58,645 bases of DNA from Neelides folsomi (Eukaryota; Arthropoda; Collembola; Neelipleona; Neelidae): contig JAQGBZ010000376.1 of the NCBI GenBank assembly GCA_034687125.1, positions 1 through 58,645 on the forward strand. Reading direction: 5' to 3'. A model generated the notes under the pieces. The model was not told where the DNA came from. It saw only the letters and a list, made by a program, of their open reading frames with translations, and made no database searches. Shown here in pieces: positions 1 to 12,921 of the stretch (positions are counted from its first letter, which is position 1; each line of letters starts with the position of its first letter). The position numbers and the translations under genes are program-made.

Positions 1-1565
1 GATTCCATGAAGAAGAATATGAAATTTTCCTCAAGAATCTCATCCCCTTTGTGCTCTTTTGGACTTCACTCATCCAATTCTTAGCCACGGGTTCAAGGTT
101 ATGAACGACCGTCTTCATGAAGAATTTATAACCAGATGATGTGAGAAAACGTCAACCATTAATTGTCGAGCCAATATAATAATTATTCTTCATCGCTGAA
201 ATGATCTTATTTAATTATCTTCTCTTTTCAGACTTGCGAGATGGGGATAAAATACCGATGTAAGAAGTACGTTTTGTAACCACAGGAATTATACAACGGG
301 AATTATATATACCGGGTTTCGGGAAGTGTCAACGTAACTTGAGCCTTTTGTAGCATTCTTATAATCCTCACCCGCAGGATTTTATCATTTATTCATGATT
401 AAATTATTAATTTAATATAAATGATATAATCTCACCATTCTTTATTTTCATTCTCGATTGAGGAAAATGCTCAATTTCATATTTTATTCAGTCAATATTT
501 AATAATTTTCATAAATTGTCATTTTTTGAAGTTGAATGATCTTAATTTGGAGTACTAAGCATTATATACGGTAAATAATTTTAATTTAATATCGTTTCTA
601 AATATATAATTTAGTAATTCAATATTTCGATAATATTAATTTTTAGCAAAAGGGCATTCGGCGTCAAACCTCACTTTTATAAAGTACATTTTTTATATTC
701 ACATTGCCTAATATTACAATACGTTCTAAACTCACCATTCGTTGTAAACACCTGTATGTACAATTTTGAGCATTTAACTTGTAAATAATTAAATACTCCC
801 ATTATAATTAAAACATTTAAACACTCATTCTAATGTGTGCGTGTGGATGGAACGTCTAATTATAACGTTGTTCCAATCAATCCCTAATCAAGTTCTCAAG
901 TTATAAGACCTTAAATGCTGCGAATGAAGTGGGTTTTTTGAAAAAGGGGATTCAACACGTCACATCTTGTGTTTCTTGAGCATCTTGTGCTAGAAGACTT
1001 GATTTCAAGAGATTGGAGTCATCAAAGTGAATCCCCTTTCACTTCCTGCTTCTCATACTCCCAATATTTAACTCAATTACTCATTTAGTAATTAAACTTT
1101 TAAACTCTTTCCATTCACGTTTCGATCCTCATTGAGGAGATTAAGCAAATACTCTGACGCAAGGCTGGATTCATTCGAGCTTAACAATACGGAAGGTGTG
1201 TAAATTTAAATAAACAAATTGTCGTCATATTCTATGAAACTCGTTTATTATTCAGATTAGATAGGAATATTACGTGGACTTCCCTCCCCATTTAATCAAT
1301 ATCCTTCATTCAATTGTATTTTGTTGATTGAACTTGGAACAGGTGAATAACTGATTGCCATTACCGCCAACCCTCTTCCCAAATTCATCTTTTTTGATGG
1401 TAATTAATAATTGTGTTAATTAATTAACAAATTCTGTATTGAAGTTGAATATTTTCCTATCTTGACTTTAACTTCAGAGTTTAGAATATTTTTTTAATTA
1501 TTTCGTCAATAGAAAATCTCTAAAAACACCTTGTGAAGACGTGTTTTACGAGGTAATCTGGGAGG
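1..1565. other. Non-coding sequence upstream of nucleobindin
   Basis: AT-rich sequence with no gene I can support. A short reading frame on the minus strand, with an ATG at 118, stays open to the left edge of the window (39 codons). It could be an exon of a divergent neighbour, but it is too short to judge. The last few hundred bases should hold the nucleobindin promoter and 5'UTR; no clear TATA box or initiator stood out. Confidence 0.5.
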
Positions 1566-4537
1566 ATGAATTACCGAGAGGTTTTCCTCCTTTTTCTTAT
1601 CGTTGTGAGCTGCGTTGCTCCGCCAGTTGACGAGAAGAAAAAGAAGAAAGAAAGCGATCATGAGAACGAGGTTGACCAACAAGTACGTGTTTCATTTATA
1701 ATTTATAATCTATATTAATTAATCCAACCATTCCAATAAGAATATTCCAAAATTTATTGCCTTAATTTCCTATTTAAAGGTATTTGATGTTGAGTACAAG
1801 CGCTACTTACAAGAAGTAGTTCAAATCCTTGAGAGCGATGACGAATTCAAAAATCGATTAATGAAAGCTAGTCCTGAAGATATTAAGGTTATTAATTCAT
1901 TCAAAATAAATCATTTTTTCTCTTAAAGTTTGATTTCGCTATGAATTTGGGAGTCTTAGATTATTAAATTAATGTAATATGCTTTTTGTATTTTAGTCTG
2001 GAAAGATTTCTAAAGAATTGGAGTTTGTAAACCATAACGTGAGATCTAAATTAGATGAATTGAAAAGACAAGAACTTGAGAGATTGCGACATTTGGCCAT
2101 TCAACAATACGAGCACCAAAATGGAATTGATAAAAAGCACATGAAAATTCCTGCTCATGTCGACCCAAGGAATCCTCATACTTTCGAGGCTGAAGATTTA
2201 AGAAAACTAATTGTTCAAGTAAATTCTTCAAATTCATAATTTAAATTTTCAAAAATGCATTTAAATTGTGTATTACATCGTTAAATTAACAATTGAAACA
2301 TTACTTTTTTATTATTTTTTACAGACGACAAAGGAGCTAGACGATGCGGATCGTGACCGACGCGAGGAATTCAAAGAATACGAAATGAACAAAGAGTTGG
2401 AATACCAAGAACAACTTAAGCACTTGGACGAAACAAATCGGAAAGAGGCCGAGAAACAACACATGCAAATGATGGAGAAACACAAGCAACATCCGAATCT
2501 CCACCATCCAGGGAGCAAACAACAGTTAGAGCAAGTTTGGGAAGAGCAGGATCATTTGAGCCCAGAAGACTTCAATCCAAAGACCTTTTTCCATCTCCAC
2601 GATCTCGACGGGAACGGAGTGTGGGACGCAAATGAAGTGAAAGCTTTATTCAAAAAGGAACTTGACAAAATGTACGATCCCAATGCTCCCGAAGACGACA
2701 TTCGAGAACGATTTGAAGAAATGGAAAGGATGAGAGAACATGTGTTTAATGAAACTGACACGAATAAGGACAAATTAATTAGGTAAAGATTTCTGGGTCG
2801 AATATTTGGAATTTGATAGTACAATAACATAAAATGCGATTGTTAATTATCTATATAATTATGCACATAGTCTAATTAATATTATTATTTTATAATTATT
2901 ATATAAAGTAAACTTTCAATAATTGACCAAATGTTTTAATTTCTCATCCAGCTATGCAGAGTTTCTCGAACAAACGAAACGGCAAGAGTTTGAAAAAGAC
3001 GAAGGTTGGGATCCGATTGACCAACAACCTGTTTATTCCCAAGATGAATACAAAAACTATGCCACAAATCACGAAGAAGAAATCAGAAGGATGATCGACC
3101 AAGGACTTGTAAGTTTTAATTAATTAATATTTAATTAACTTTAATATTTTTCACCAAGCCTTCGTTTTTGTCAAACATGTTTTCATGAGGTCCTTTGGTC
3201 TTTTTTATGTTTTAACTTTAAGTCAAATTAAAGTTGGTTTTCCCTTAATTGTTGTAATAATAATATAATCTTTTTAATTTTTGTCATTTATTAATATGTT
3301 AAATTAGTTTTTTTTCTAAACGTTTTTTCCTGTTACTTTTTGTAAGATTCCTCCCGCTCCGCCTGGTTATGCCCCTCTAATCATTCCACCCGATCAACAT
3401 CATCCTGGACAAATGCATCAATCACCCTACCATGTATGGATGAGTAAACAAACGGAATCGCCGTTCACATCCAATTTTTTATTTTTATACTCACACATGA
3501 GCTTTATTATTCAATTAACGGGAAAGGGAAAGCTTCAAAGCTAACAATAATAATAACTTTTCTTTTAATTCTTTCATCCTTCACAATGGATTTTAAGGAT
3601 TTTAAAGGAAATATTATTTTAATATCTTTTATTGTTTTTTAACTCAAAATAATTTATCTCTTAAAGGTGTATACTTATCTTGGTGTATTTGGTATATAAG
3701 GCAAGTGGGATAATAACTAATGCTAAATAATTAATTCCACACTGTTATTGCACATGTAATATCTATTTATGGGTTTACGGATTCAATGTTAACAGATGCT
3801 GCTACTTATTTATTGCATTTAGCAAGCTACTATTACATTTCATGGTGTTTTTTTAAAAAATAATGTGGTTCCTTGTCATTTATTCTGCTTACACTTATTA
3901 CTAGCACATTGTGAATAAATTATGGGCCATTATTTCTTAATTGGGTTGTAAATTTCAACAATGGGCGTAAAATTTAAATTTGTAAAATGAGCTAGTTCTA
4001 AATGGTTCTATTATTTAGGGACAACCTGGAATGCACCCCAATGCCATTCCTCCTAATTACCACCACGATGCCCAGGGATATCCAGCAGCAGGGCACGGAC
4101 AACCGATGCATTACCAACAGCCCCCAGGACATCATAACCAACAGTTCCAACCGCCGCCTCAACAGTATCAACAATACCAACAGCAACCCTATCATGGACA
4201 ACAAAATCATCCAAATGCTGTTCCGCAACACGGCCAACATCCACCAAATGATCCGAATATTCATTACCAACCTCAGCCACCACAACAATATCACCAACAA
4301 CCTCCACAACATCAGGAACAACATCAACAACAAGGGCAGCATCAACAACAAGGGCAGCATCAACAACAAGGACAACATCAGGAGGTCCATCAACCACAAG
4401 GACAAGTTAAACAAGAAGTTCATCATGAAGCCGCGCAACATCCAGCTGAAAGTTCTCATGCAGCTGCTCCAGGTCAAGCAGCTCATGTGGATTCAAAAAC
4501 TCCGGAAGTTCATCCTCCGCCCCAACATCATGCTTAA
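1566..4537 (+). CDS. NUCB1: Nucleobindin (calcium-binding EF-hand protein, NUCB1/2 family)
   Basis: Seven coding exons: 1566-1682, 1780-1887, 1997-2218, 2325-2782, 2952-3108, 3347-3433 and 4019-4537. All junctions keep phase and give 555 residues. The start is the ATG that opens a hydrophobic signal peptide (MNYREVFLLFLIVVSC), followed by a Lys-rich stretch. The middle is a charged coiled-coil-like region typical of nucleobindins. Two EF-hands follow: DLDGNGVWDANE, which has the family's Trp, and DTNKDKLISYAE, which is completed across the exon 4/5 junction. The last exon encodes a long Gln/His/Pro tail ending PPPQHHA. Family members are Golgi/secretory-pathway calcium-binding proteins that also bind G-alpha proteins; that role is known for the family and not seen here. 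A candidate AATAAA poly(A) signal lies at 4848-4853. Identity is secure; the NUCB1 name is given because invertebrates usually have one copy. Confidence 0.93.
4325..4378 (+). repeat. Three 18-bp tandem units in the nucleobindin tail
   Basis: Three near-identical 18-bp units sit side by side at 4325-4342, 4343-4360 and 4361-4378, each encoding a QQQGQH unit. The first two are identical; the third differs by two bases. The repeat length is a multiple of three, so unit gain or loss keeps the frame. Confidence 0.9.
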
Positions 4538-6085
4538 ATGAGCCCAACAATTTATTTTTTATAATATCATTTTCCTCATTTCCTTTTCGTACTTTAAACT
4601 CGAATCTCCAAATTTACATCACAAGCCAAATATATGAATACCTTTTTTGTATTTATGTACATTACACAATATATCTACATTAACAAGTGTATGTTTAAGA
4701 AAAATTACTCACTATGTAATCATAATATTAATATTTTTTAATCCAATCTAATTTAAATTTTAATACAAGTAACAATTAACCTTTTTTAACCATGAGAAGA
4801 AGGAACATCAGAATAGATGAAAATCAAGCAGATATTTATTTATTTGAAATAAAAAATATATGTAATAGTTTTAAATGTGTGACGCTTAAACTTACGTAGC
4901 AAAATAAGAAAATGGTTCATTATTTGTAAAATCACATAAGTTAAATCATGCCAAAATCATGTTCGAACATGTGGTGCTTTTTGTGATTTTTATTCATTTG
5001 TACTCAATTTTAATAGTTTTAAAAGTCATTAACTCATTTTAAAGGAAACTTCCTATGATAGTATATATGTAAATTTAATTAAATGTATTCCTCGGATTAG
5101 GCTTATTAATTTCATTTTTAGTTTATTGATAAACTGAATAATCGAAGTTGAATAACTCAAACGAATTTTAATTACATCAATTGATAAATTTAAATTAAAA
5201 TTTGGATAAATGTATTTCAAAAGATAACTTATTAAATTAAGCTATAAAGTGAATAAAAAAGTAAAATGGACATTTTTAAGTTTCGATATTTATAGGTGCA
5301 CGGAACTGAATGAATTCGTTGAATTAAATACATACAATCTAGGATATAGGGATTAATAATCCCTCGTTTGGCAATAAACCTTATATAGTTAAAAGATGGA
5401 ATATTTGCAAGTCTTTAATGGAATTAAGGAAGGCAAATGAATTTTAATAAGTTTGAGAAAGAGTTGAAACGACGTGTTTTGAGTCATTTTATTCAATAAA
5501 TCCTTCGCTTTGATTTTAAAAGGTATTTGTTAATGGAGCTCAATCTAATTTTCTTTATGGAGCTTGAGGAATCGGGAATTCCTTTTACAGATGAGCACGC
5601 GTGACAATTAAATTCATTTTCCTTTCTAAAAGGTGACAAATCCAATCGAGAATTTCATCCTCATTTTATGCTCCATCCAAAGGAAGGGAAATTTTTCTTA
5701 TAATTGCCAACCTTCATTTCTATTAAGCAACCTTCATTTCATTTCTATTTAGTAGAATGAAAGCCAAAAGCTGAATTGGGTTAATGAGTCAAAATTAACA
5801 ATTTGCCAATTTTCATTTTAATGAACTTGCCAGTCACTCAACGCCCGCCTTCCTTCCAAAGCAGAATAATAATCTTCATATCCTCGCGAACCGTTACCTT
5901 CTGGTCAATTTATAACCATCGATTTCGAATTATTGAAGGTCAACTCCGTCAATCAATTAACTTTTAATAAACTAATCACATCGTCAAACTTTCAATTTTT
6001 CCTTCATTTCCCCCAAAACAGGCCCAATTGGAGTATTTGTGAATATTTGAATGCAAAAATGGCTATAAATACATACTAGATATAA

Positions 6086-6118
6086 AGTACACTTACCATA
6101 CATTATTGTAAGTGTACT
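6086..6118. repeat. Hairpin: 11-bp perfect inverted repeat
   Basis: AGTACACTTAC at 6086-6096 is matched by its exact reverse complement at 6108-6118, with an 11-base loop. No TSD or flanking element was recognised. Confidence 0.6.
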
Positions 6119-9100
6119 GTATGTGCATAGAATTACATCAAACCATTGGAAAGACCAAATTGGGTTAATTGACTAAAAATATTCATTTAATTTTATCTCC
6201 ACATTTTTTGTATACTTTAAAGTAATGGTATACTTATGCTCCAAGTTTCTTTTTCTATTTGATTCTGCATTAATAGTTGAGTTGATTCTTTGAAGTTTGT
6301 AAATTAAATCTCAAAGACTCCAAGAAGATGACCCTTTTATGAGAGTGGAGATGAAAGCGAGTGCGTGTGTGTGCGAAAAGTTCATTTTTCCACTCATTGA
6401 GAACATAGGGTTAAATGGATGGGGAAATAGTGAAGATGGGAATAGGAATTAACTCCTCTGTGTCTTGATCGTGCTCTTGCCGAAATGAAGGTGATAATAA
6501 CCATTAGGGCGATAGACCCTTTTAAGCCCTTCTCCCCCCTCAGCTTCATCACCATCATCGACTATGAAAAAGGAGGAACTCAATCCCATCTTCACAAACA
6601 TTCCATGTAGACTACATTTCCACTTTCATATTAAATACGACTATTACCATACTCAATATTTTTTACACAATTTCATGCTTTGTAAGAGATAAATACCTAA
6701 AATGGCAATTTAGTTCAAAGCGAGGGATAGAATAAGGATTGGACCATTCGCCCAGGTATGTCAGTATGCATGGAGTCTAAATGTAATCCGCGTGTTGATG
6801 AAGGTGAGATTTGGGAAAGCCCAGAGCTTCCCAACTTCCTTGCTCTGAATAGTCAAAGGTTCCTCGGGAGGGATTCAATATCCTCCCAACTCACCCGATC
6901 CACCTTAATCTCAACCATCGGCAAATTTAAGTTGATTCGAACTAAAAATAGGATTTGAGTTTCATTTTAAATCCCATTCGTCCACCAGGACAATTTCCTT
7001 ACATTTTATCCCCCTTGGCTTCTAAACCATTCATAAAATTATTTACACATTTTACAAACTTTACATTTTTTCAAATTAAGGTTAATTAATTTTATTAAAT
7101 GGGTCCGATCACTCCACATTATATCACATTTGCATTAAACAAAACTTTAATTATGCAAGTAATTGAGTGGAAATGGAGAAAATTAGAATAATGTTTTTTT
7201 TATTTCCAAACACGTGTCGAATGGAGATCTTTGGAAGGTTTATAGATTGGAAGTTATTGAGGAAAGAGTGAAAGGATGAGAGTTAAAAATTGTCCATCTG
7301 TTCCAACTCCCAAATCCCACTTAGGGAACTTGATGCGAGGGAAATGTAAGAACCGAATCGCCTTTCGCCCTCAACACCGACCTTTACACATCCGGAATGG
7401 GGGAATACTCGAGGGGTATCGATGACACGGGAATCTTTTTAAAAAGATTACTCCCAGCACGGGATCATTCGAGATGAAGGGTTTGAAGGCTGAGTTGGAA
7501 ATACATCCGGATTACTCGATCAAGTCCAATTCAACTCCCAGGATCATCCCCAATGACAATCTAATGGCCCATTAAGAATCACCCCACACTTCACATGATG
7601 CGAACTACACGGCCCTCATCGAAACTTGAGCAATTAAACAGTTTGAATTGTTAGCCCAGATTGAATTAATAACTACAAAGCACTTCAGTAGGTTCTAAGC
7701 CCCACAAAAACCCCAGGGTGGTTTTTCCACGAAAAACCTCAAAAGTTTATCTCAATATTTTTCCATAATCAGGTGGAGGAATGCCGGAGAGATATTTGAG
7801 GCATTATGCATTTATTGGTGGCATTTCTCTGATCCTATCGGAATCTCAACTTCAGGGCGGTGGGGAATGATCATAAGATCACACACATATCTGGAATTTT
7901 TCAATAAAAAGAAAGGAATCCAGGGAAAATGCAAGGTGGTTTGTTCCCACCAAGGACTTGCCAAATCATATATGCTAAAATAAGGAAATCTCCAACTTAT
8001 GGATTCTCATTGTCGTCAAATGATCTGAGGGGAAAGGGGATCATGGAAAATGTTAATTTGATTAATGCTGATGCAAGTGAATCAATTCCTCCGCCCCGAC
8101 TAAAGGTGGATGGTAAATTAAATTGGAGTTTTCTATAAAGGAGTAAAAGAGATTTTTCCTACAAGTTGCTCCTTGCATTCTAATGTCCTTCTCCAATATA
8201 ATACATACAAAAACACATCCTGGGCATTCTTTACATCAATTCCTTATTAGAATCCATATATCTTATCTGGATATTCACTCTGTATCAATATTGAACATCA
8301 AATAAATGCCGATGCCTGTAGGAAAGTATTGTCTTATTTAACATACATACTTAATTATCCTTTAATGGTCCCATTATATATCTAAATGCATAGATAGCGA
8401 TTAAATAATAAATTGTTATAAAAGTTTCCCAAGATTGTCTTGCTCTCGTATTAGTTGAGAATCCAATGATTTAGCATAGTAGAGGAATATTGTAGAAATC
8501 TCCAGATTCCCGAGGAATTACTCCATTGAATAGATAATGTGTTGGATGTGCTTTAGGCATTCATAAATACACTCCAAAGGAAATTTGCATATTCGGCTGA
8601 AATTTGATTTTCCTTTTGAGGTTTCTCCCCATATATTAACTTCCCTGACAAAAGGTTTCCATTCCGAACAATTATCCTCCGCTTGGCTCCTAATGACAGA
8701 AAACAGCGAAGGAAGTTGGGAGTCAAACTTTCTCGCCTTTACCTTCGGAGCTGGGTTTATACATGTGAGTGATCCTCACTCGTCCGGATCAATCAGCGGG
8801 AGTAGAAGAATTACGAGGACGATAAACAGAAGATGATCCCATCATTTATTTCACAGGGTTATCAATTTCCATCCATGTCTGGCTGGGAGATTTGATTCAG
8901 GTGGCCTCTCCGAGTCATTAAGCGGAGTAAAGGGGGAAAGTTGACCCACCTCAGCCAGAGAACAAAGCGGGGAGAGCGGAAATGGGCCAATAAGTCAACT
9001 TGAGCCCTCAAACTTTACTCCTTTTATGATCCTCCCAGACGCGGAAGTGGAGAACCTCATTGGGCCTAAAATCCCCTCAATGAACTCATTTCTTCCTCCT

Positions 9101-9537
9101 AATCCACAAAACATTTTCGCTTATCAAAATCCGCTATTATCTAACACCACACTAAGCCCATTCATTATTTAATGCCCTCTTGTTCATTAAATTCATTATT
9201 GGGATTATAAAATGAAATTCAGGACAAATTTTACTTTCCGCCTTCTTTAAGCTCTCTTTCATTATATTTTACAAATAATTAATTGCTTTGAGAAACCTTA
9301 CTCAAATCCTACTTTAATGTCAGTAAATTATTTTAAATATGCGCAATAGACATTCAATATGTCTCTTCAATTATTCTGGTTATTAGGTCATTTCAGGTTT
9401 TTAGCGTTTTCTATATTCTATATGAATTGAACTTTGGTTATGTTTAATTTTTATTAATGTGCGGATGTCGTTGGAGATACTTTGTCAACACCTTATAAGT
9501 ATATGATGTAAAGGTGGGTTAATTAAAAGGGACTTAT

Positions 9538-9651
9538 TGTTTCTTAAGGGGGGACCCTTGTGCCTGGGCAGGTGGGCGCATGTGTTCGGGGTCTCTAGGG
9601 AGGTCGCGGCGGAGGGAAGCATTCCCTCTCTCCAGAGAGACGTGAGAGGTA
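9538..9651 (+). other. Possible 5' non-coding exon of the channel gene
   Basis: A GC-rich island of roughly 250 bp (about 9540-9790) stands out from its AT-rich surroundings. It contains a consensus splice donor, GAGAG|GTAAGTG, after position 9651. The channel's first coding exon is preceded by an acceptor at about 12909, so this island may be a promoter or leader exon for it. No protein homology was recognised on either strand. This is inference from composition and one splice site; the left boundary is a guess. Confidence 0.25.
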
Positions 9652-12600
9652 AGTGCCGTTTGATGTCCGCCTGGTTAAACTTGTCAATCGCTCTGAGACC
9701 CGCCGGTAAAGATCTCTCGACTTGACCCAGCACTAATACTATTAGCGGAACACACCCGCGGTGTCTCAGGTCGCCCTGCTTTACCCGAGTCAAAGTTCAA
9801 CTTCCCCCGTCAAAACCTGGAAACTCAAGTAAAACCTTTTTCTATGTACAGATACTTTTTAATCAATTCACTCAACCGAGGTTTTTCTAGTGGGATCATC
9901 ATGGGATCATCTTTGACTTAGTTTTGCATTTAACAATTTTATTTATTACACACAAGGAATTTATTATAGGAATATAAAGAGAAAAGGAATGAGAGAGGTT
10001 TAAAAGTATTGTTGAAATGAATTAAAAAAGATTGTTGGGTGGATTTCGAACGGAAATGATTGAGTGGGAGAAGTGTGATTCAACATTTGAGGATTTATTT
10101 CCGCCCTCTCGGCCTGCGACAGATTCTCCGAGTGATTCTTCATTGTTTTCCCGACGCCCAATTTGCGTAAAAGAGAAACAACCCCATTTCTTATCTCTGA
10201 TGAACGTCTTGCATGAGAGGAAGTGTCAAAACCTTGGTTGAGTCGCACAGAGACATTCCCAATTTTAATCCTTCACTTCCAAAGGAATCTTTCCACGTCC
10301 CCGTTGGTCAAAATACTTTTCTCATTGAGAAATCCCGGGAAAGTGTCAAAAGAGTCTCTTTGAACTTTGGGAATTGCACCCTTTGCATTGCAAAGTAATT
10401 GGAGTTTGAGAGTTGTGTAAGATTGAAGTTTGGTGAATCTGAATGGCTGAAGGATTCATTTTGGCCCTTTGCATGGCTAATTGAAGAGTTAAGTATTCCA
10501 CAATTTAATTATTTTAAAGTTTTATCAACTTTCCTACTTCTCTAGTTTGCTCGCTCTTTGCAAGTATTAACTTTCTCAATTAGCGGAGACTCCACCTTTG
10601 GAAAGGGTCAGGGAAATTGAACCTCGTTCAAGTTTTTCTAATCAAGATTGCCCCTACTTGATGAACCTGGGAGAAACTTTCCTTTCACAAATTTATAAAT
10701 TCTCACTTCATCTCCTTGAACACATAGTTAGAGGGCCATTGTGAGCCGAGTTAATTTATTATTACTATTTAATAGCTCCATGGTTCATTTGATAACATAA
10801 TTAAAAATAATCAAAAGGCCGATAATACACAAAAATGGTCGTATTGGGGCCTTTGGGAGGAAGACGGCCTTTGTGAAGAATTCCACCTTTGTGAGAAATT
10901 CCTTTTACCTTTCACTCAAATGGTGGGTGAGTGGGAGCGAAGGATCTCTCTATCTTACTGATTAATTGGATTAAAAATTAATTCCTGAGCCGAAGGACGT
11001 TAACGTCGAGAACTTAACATTGGCCCGGGGCTCATCTATAAATTCAAATTTTCCCATTTGATCCATCATTTTGCATATAGACGAGACCATCAGGATTTTT
11101 TACCCATCGTTTTCAAATCCAATTTATAATGCGAGATTTTTCATCTCATTTCAAATTCACAACGTTCCAGATATTCAGTTTATATTTATGTAGTTGTATG
11201 CATATCATTGGTATATTTAAATATCTCCCGTCTTCGCCAGATCCCCTATTTCCAACTTGTCAAAATCCGCATGTTTTCTAATTGTAAATACATGTCAGAA
11301 CATTTCAGAACAATACCTTCAAAATCCCCTTACAATTTACTCCACATGTCTTTTAGATATGATATACAAAAGAGTATAAAAAGGTCCAATGTCAAGTTTC
11401 TCAATTTAACTACAAGTGAGAATATTCACATACACAAATAGCGAGGAGAATAAAATAATGTACATATATTATGTAGTTCTAACTGGGAATAATAATGTAG
11501 GTAAGTGAGTTGAGTTTAATTGCATAAATAGTAAGGGTCGTAGTACATACATTATATATTTGAAATGTAGTCGATATTACTATAAGCAATAAAAAGGATC
11601 AATTGTAAGATCCTGTTCTTATTCTTTTCTGGGAATAAAGAAAGTGGGATGTGGGTTGATGTATTTTTAATTTGAAATCGTAGAAGGAAGATGAAGAGAC
11701 TTCATATGCATATATAGACGTTTATCAAAAATAAACATGTTAGGGCCCTCGTTTATTCAACGGCCTTTCTCTCTCATGAATGACTTATCAACTTCTCAAC
11801 AACAGCGGTTACAACTCCAGGATTCCTATTTTTAAATCTCCCACACAAAAGACATTTTCAATGAACGCGTTCACATTTGGAACATTGTGCTTGGAGACAA
11901 AGGGCCGTGGTTTAAATGAAACGGCCATTTGGACCACAAAGGCTCATATCAGCCTTCCAGCTTTCACTTTCTCCTTTAAATAACCAATGATCAATATTTA
12001 TTACATATATAATGCAAGTCACGGGGAACTCCGGAAGGAATTATTAATTTGACAATGCATATTTAATTATAATTATTGTATTGGTCAATTGGGGCCTTGG
12101 CGTTAAATAATGTAGCGGGGATGGGAGGAAGTTATTTATGAAATGGTTAAATTGAGGAGATTCGAAAGACCCATAAAACCCTCCTTGACCTACCCAAACG
12201 ACTCAAAGTTGAATAAAATCCCTTTCTACTTGGAAAGTTTGGTTCCCGTCCAGATTGACATAATGAGGAGGGACAGAGGGAAAGGTTTGGATTTGAGTCG
12301 AGGGAACTGTAACTTGTAGTTTTCCCTCTATTGACTCTTTGATTCCTTTAGCCTTTAATGAAATGGATTTTTACCGCCATTCCCCGACGGCTCTCGAAAT
12401 ATGTCGAAATATGCAAAGAGTGCACAATGGGCGAATTTGTCAATTAAGAGACTTTGAGGGAGCTTGGTGGATGAGGTTTTTATGACCTAGCCACTCTTCA
12501 CATTTATGGGCGACAGGTCGGATGGAGGTAAAGGGTTTCATTTAAATTAATTAGTCCTCAATGGACGAGTCCGAAGGGAGATTGAAGGTTGGCGAGGTGC

Positions 12601-12921
12601 CACGTGGCCCTTGGCTACCACCGAGAGGCTAATTGAGTTGAGCGGGGGGAAAAACTGGGCCATTATGATATTAAGGAACGGAGATCAAACGAGATGGGGA
12701 TGAATGGATCTTCTAATGAAATTCAGACCATCGGTATTCAAATGGGATCGAAGGTTCCATTAGAGTCGGGCAAACAAATATTGACCGGGTCTTCTTGGGC
12801 AAATAGAGCCCGGGAGGAGAATCATCTCTTATTTAACCAAGGAATTGACTAATGACACTCGGGTGAATCGCCACCTTCCCCGGCTCATTAACCGCTCATT
12901 TCCCTACAGGGCTGCGGAGGA

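Larger units (their letters stand above)
4538..12921. other. Long non-coding stretch between nucleobindin and the channel gene
   Basis: The first 300 or so bases should be the nucleobindin 3'UTR. After that the sequence is mostly AT-rich, with no recognisable coding exon. Base composition becomes noticeably more GC-rich from about 8.5 kb, especially 9540-9790 and 12200-12920. The channel start codon lies just after a good splice acceptor (ending TTTCCCTACAG at 12909), so part of this stretch is probably a 5'UTR intron of the channel gene. Several short open frames (for example 8585-8836) matched no family I know. Confidence 0.6.

Noticed and set aside
3998..4541. Leu-rich minus-strand and Asn-rich plus-strand frames over the nucleobindin tail
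   Set aside because: Out-of-frame readings of the Gln/His/Pro repeat exon.
8585..8836. 83-codon plus-strand frame upstream of the channel
   Set aside because: No homology and no splice context linking it to a gene.
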